27,107 nucleotides of DNA from positions 1-27,107 of the forward strand of contig JACKAX010000040.1 in the NCBI GenBank assembly GCA_020634875.1, written 5' to 3'. How positions within the stretch are numbered: position 1 is the stretch's first letter; every line of letters begins with the position of its first letter. Shown piece after piece: positions 26,808 to 27,107 of this stretch. The DNA comes from Anaerolineales bacterium. Lineage in GTDB: Bacteria > Chloroflexota > Anaerolineae > Anaerolineales > JABWBV01. The notes under the pieces are model-generated. The model had not been told where the DNA came from and did no database searches. It saw only the letters and a program-made list of their open reading frames with translations. The position numbers and the translations under genes were made by a program.

Positions 26808-26840
26808 TGTCATCTTGTTGTCATCTTGAACTTCTATACT
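26808..26840 (+). promoter_or_regulatory. Pho-box-like direct repeat and -10 of the 26884 gene
   Basis: TGTCATCTTG occurs twice (26808-26817 and 26819-26828) with an exact 11-bp period. The second TGTCAT is followed by 10 bases and then TATACT (26835-26840). This is the arrangement of PhoB-activated promoters in E. coli (phoA type), where the box replaces the -35. The nearby OmpR-family regulator is the obvious candidate to bind. Confidence 0.6.
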
Positions 26841-26883
26841 TTGCCCATACAACGAAAAAACAAATTTTTTGGAGAAAAAAACC

Positions 26884-27107
26884 ATGTCTACAACTAACAA
26901 TACAAACAACCGCAAAAAACACTTGCCCGCACTGATCGTAGCTTTTTCCATGACTGCTATCGTTGCTGTCGCGATGATTGCGCTAGGTGCAAATGCTTTG
27001 TTCAATAAGGATGTTACTTCCGCAGAAGCCGCCCCTGCCCCTACCGAGATCATTGTCCCGAATGATGCGACAGTTGAACAATTGCAGGCCGCAATTGCTG
27101 AATATCA
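26884..27107 (+). CDS. N-terminal part of a membrane-anchored or secreted protein (3' end outside window)
   Basis: The ATG at 26884 is preceded by GGAGA (26871-26875) at a suitable distance. The 74 visible codons give a polar, Lys/Arg-containing N-terminus (MSTTNNTNNRKKHLPALI), one hydrophobic helix (VAFSMTAIVAVAMIALGANALF), and then a Pro/Ala-rich stretch (EAAPAPTEIIVP) and a helical start (ATVEQLQAAIAEYQ). This fits a signal-anchor or signal peptide with an extracytoplasmic domain, perhaps coiled. The family cannot be named from this part. It is divergent from the two-component system and has a Pho-box-like repeat in its promoter, so it is a likely target of that system. Confidence 0.8.
   Translation, partial: MSTTNNTNNRKKHLPALIVAFSMTAIVAVAMIALGANALFNKDVTSAEAAPAPTEIIVPNDATVEQLQAAIAEY

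Overview
The window looks like chromosomal DNA of a Chloroflexota bacterium, probably class Anaerolineae; this is inference. The signs are: an FG-GAP surface protein ending in a short YLLPLIRH tail, secreted proteins with Thr-Pro-rich linkers, a LysM protein with tandem beta-sandwich domains of a type I associate with Anaerolineae, many TPR proteins, and weak or absent Shine-Dalgarno sites at many starts. Base composition is moderate. I see no rRNA, tRNA, CRISPR array, transposase or phage gene.

Layout. 1-3400 (+): the 3' part of a secreted beta-propeller-like protein, a terminator, then a TPR/membrane protein whose stop codon overlaps the start of a rhomboid protease. 3400-5510 (-): NAD-dependent DNA ligase ligA with an extra in-frame segment that carries a GC-rich palindrome. 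5510-5890: a divergent intergenic region holding a roughly 125-bp imperfect palindrome. 5888-10663 (+): a 1591-residue signalling protein that joins a metallo-beta-lactamase hydrolase, a STAS-like domain, a degenerate Ser/Thr kinase, an AAA ATPase and TPRs. It converges, across a 20-bp-stem bidirectional terminator, on a REC-histidine kinase hybrid (10767-11855, -).

12011-20318 (all -): a GNAT acetyltransferase with an uncharacterised partner, a TPR lipoprotein, a conserved protein of unknown function, a LuxR-type regulator with a degenerate receiver, two adjacent trypsin-like proteases without signal peptides (one with a PDZ domain and a His-rich loop), and a secreted LysM protein. 20572-24211 (-): a small zinc-ribbon protein, a large C-terminally anchored surface protein and a type II NADH dehydrogenase. 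24332-24531 (-): what appears to be a compact transcription unit with a strong promoter, a palindrome at the predicted start site, a strong ribosome-binding site, an 18-codon ORF, a long hairpin and a GAAA-loop terminator. 24564-26692 (-): an OmpR-family response regulator and HAMP histidine kinase. These are divergent from a partial membrane protein gene (26884 onward, +) whose promoter carries a perfect Pho-box-like direct repeat with canonical spacing.

Taken together, this is a signalling and cell-envelope region: three separate signal transduction systems, envelope or surface proteins, and housekeeping genes (ligA, ndh). The strongest candidates for something new are the giant fusion protein with its pseudokinase, the small structured transcription unit at 24.3-24.5 kb, the Pho-box promoter at the right end, and the palindromic segment inside ligA.
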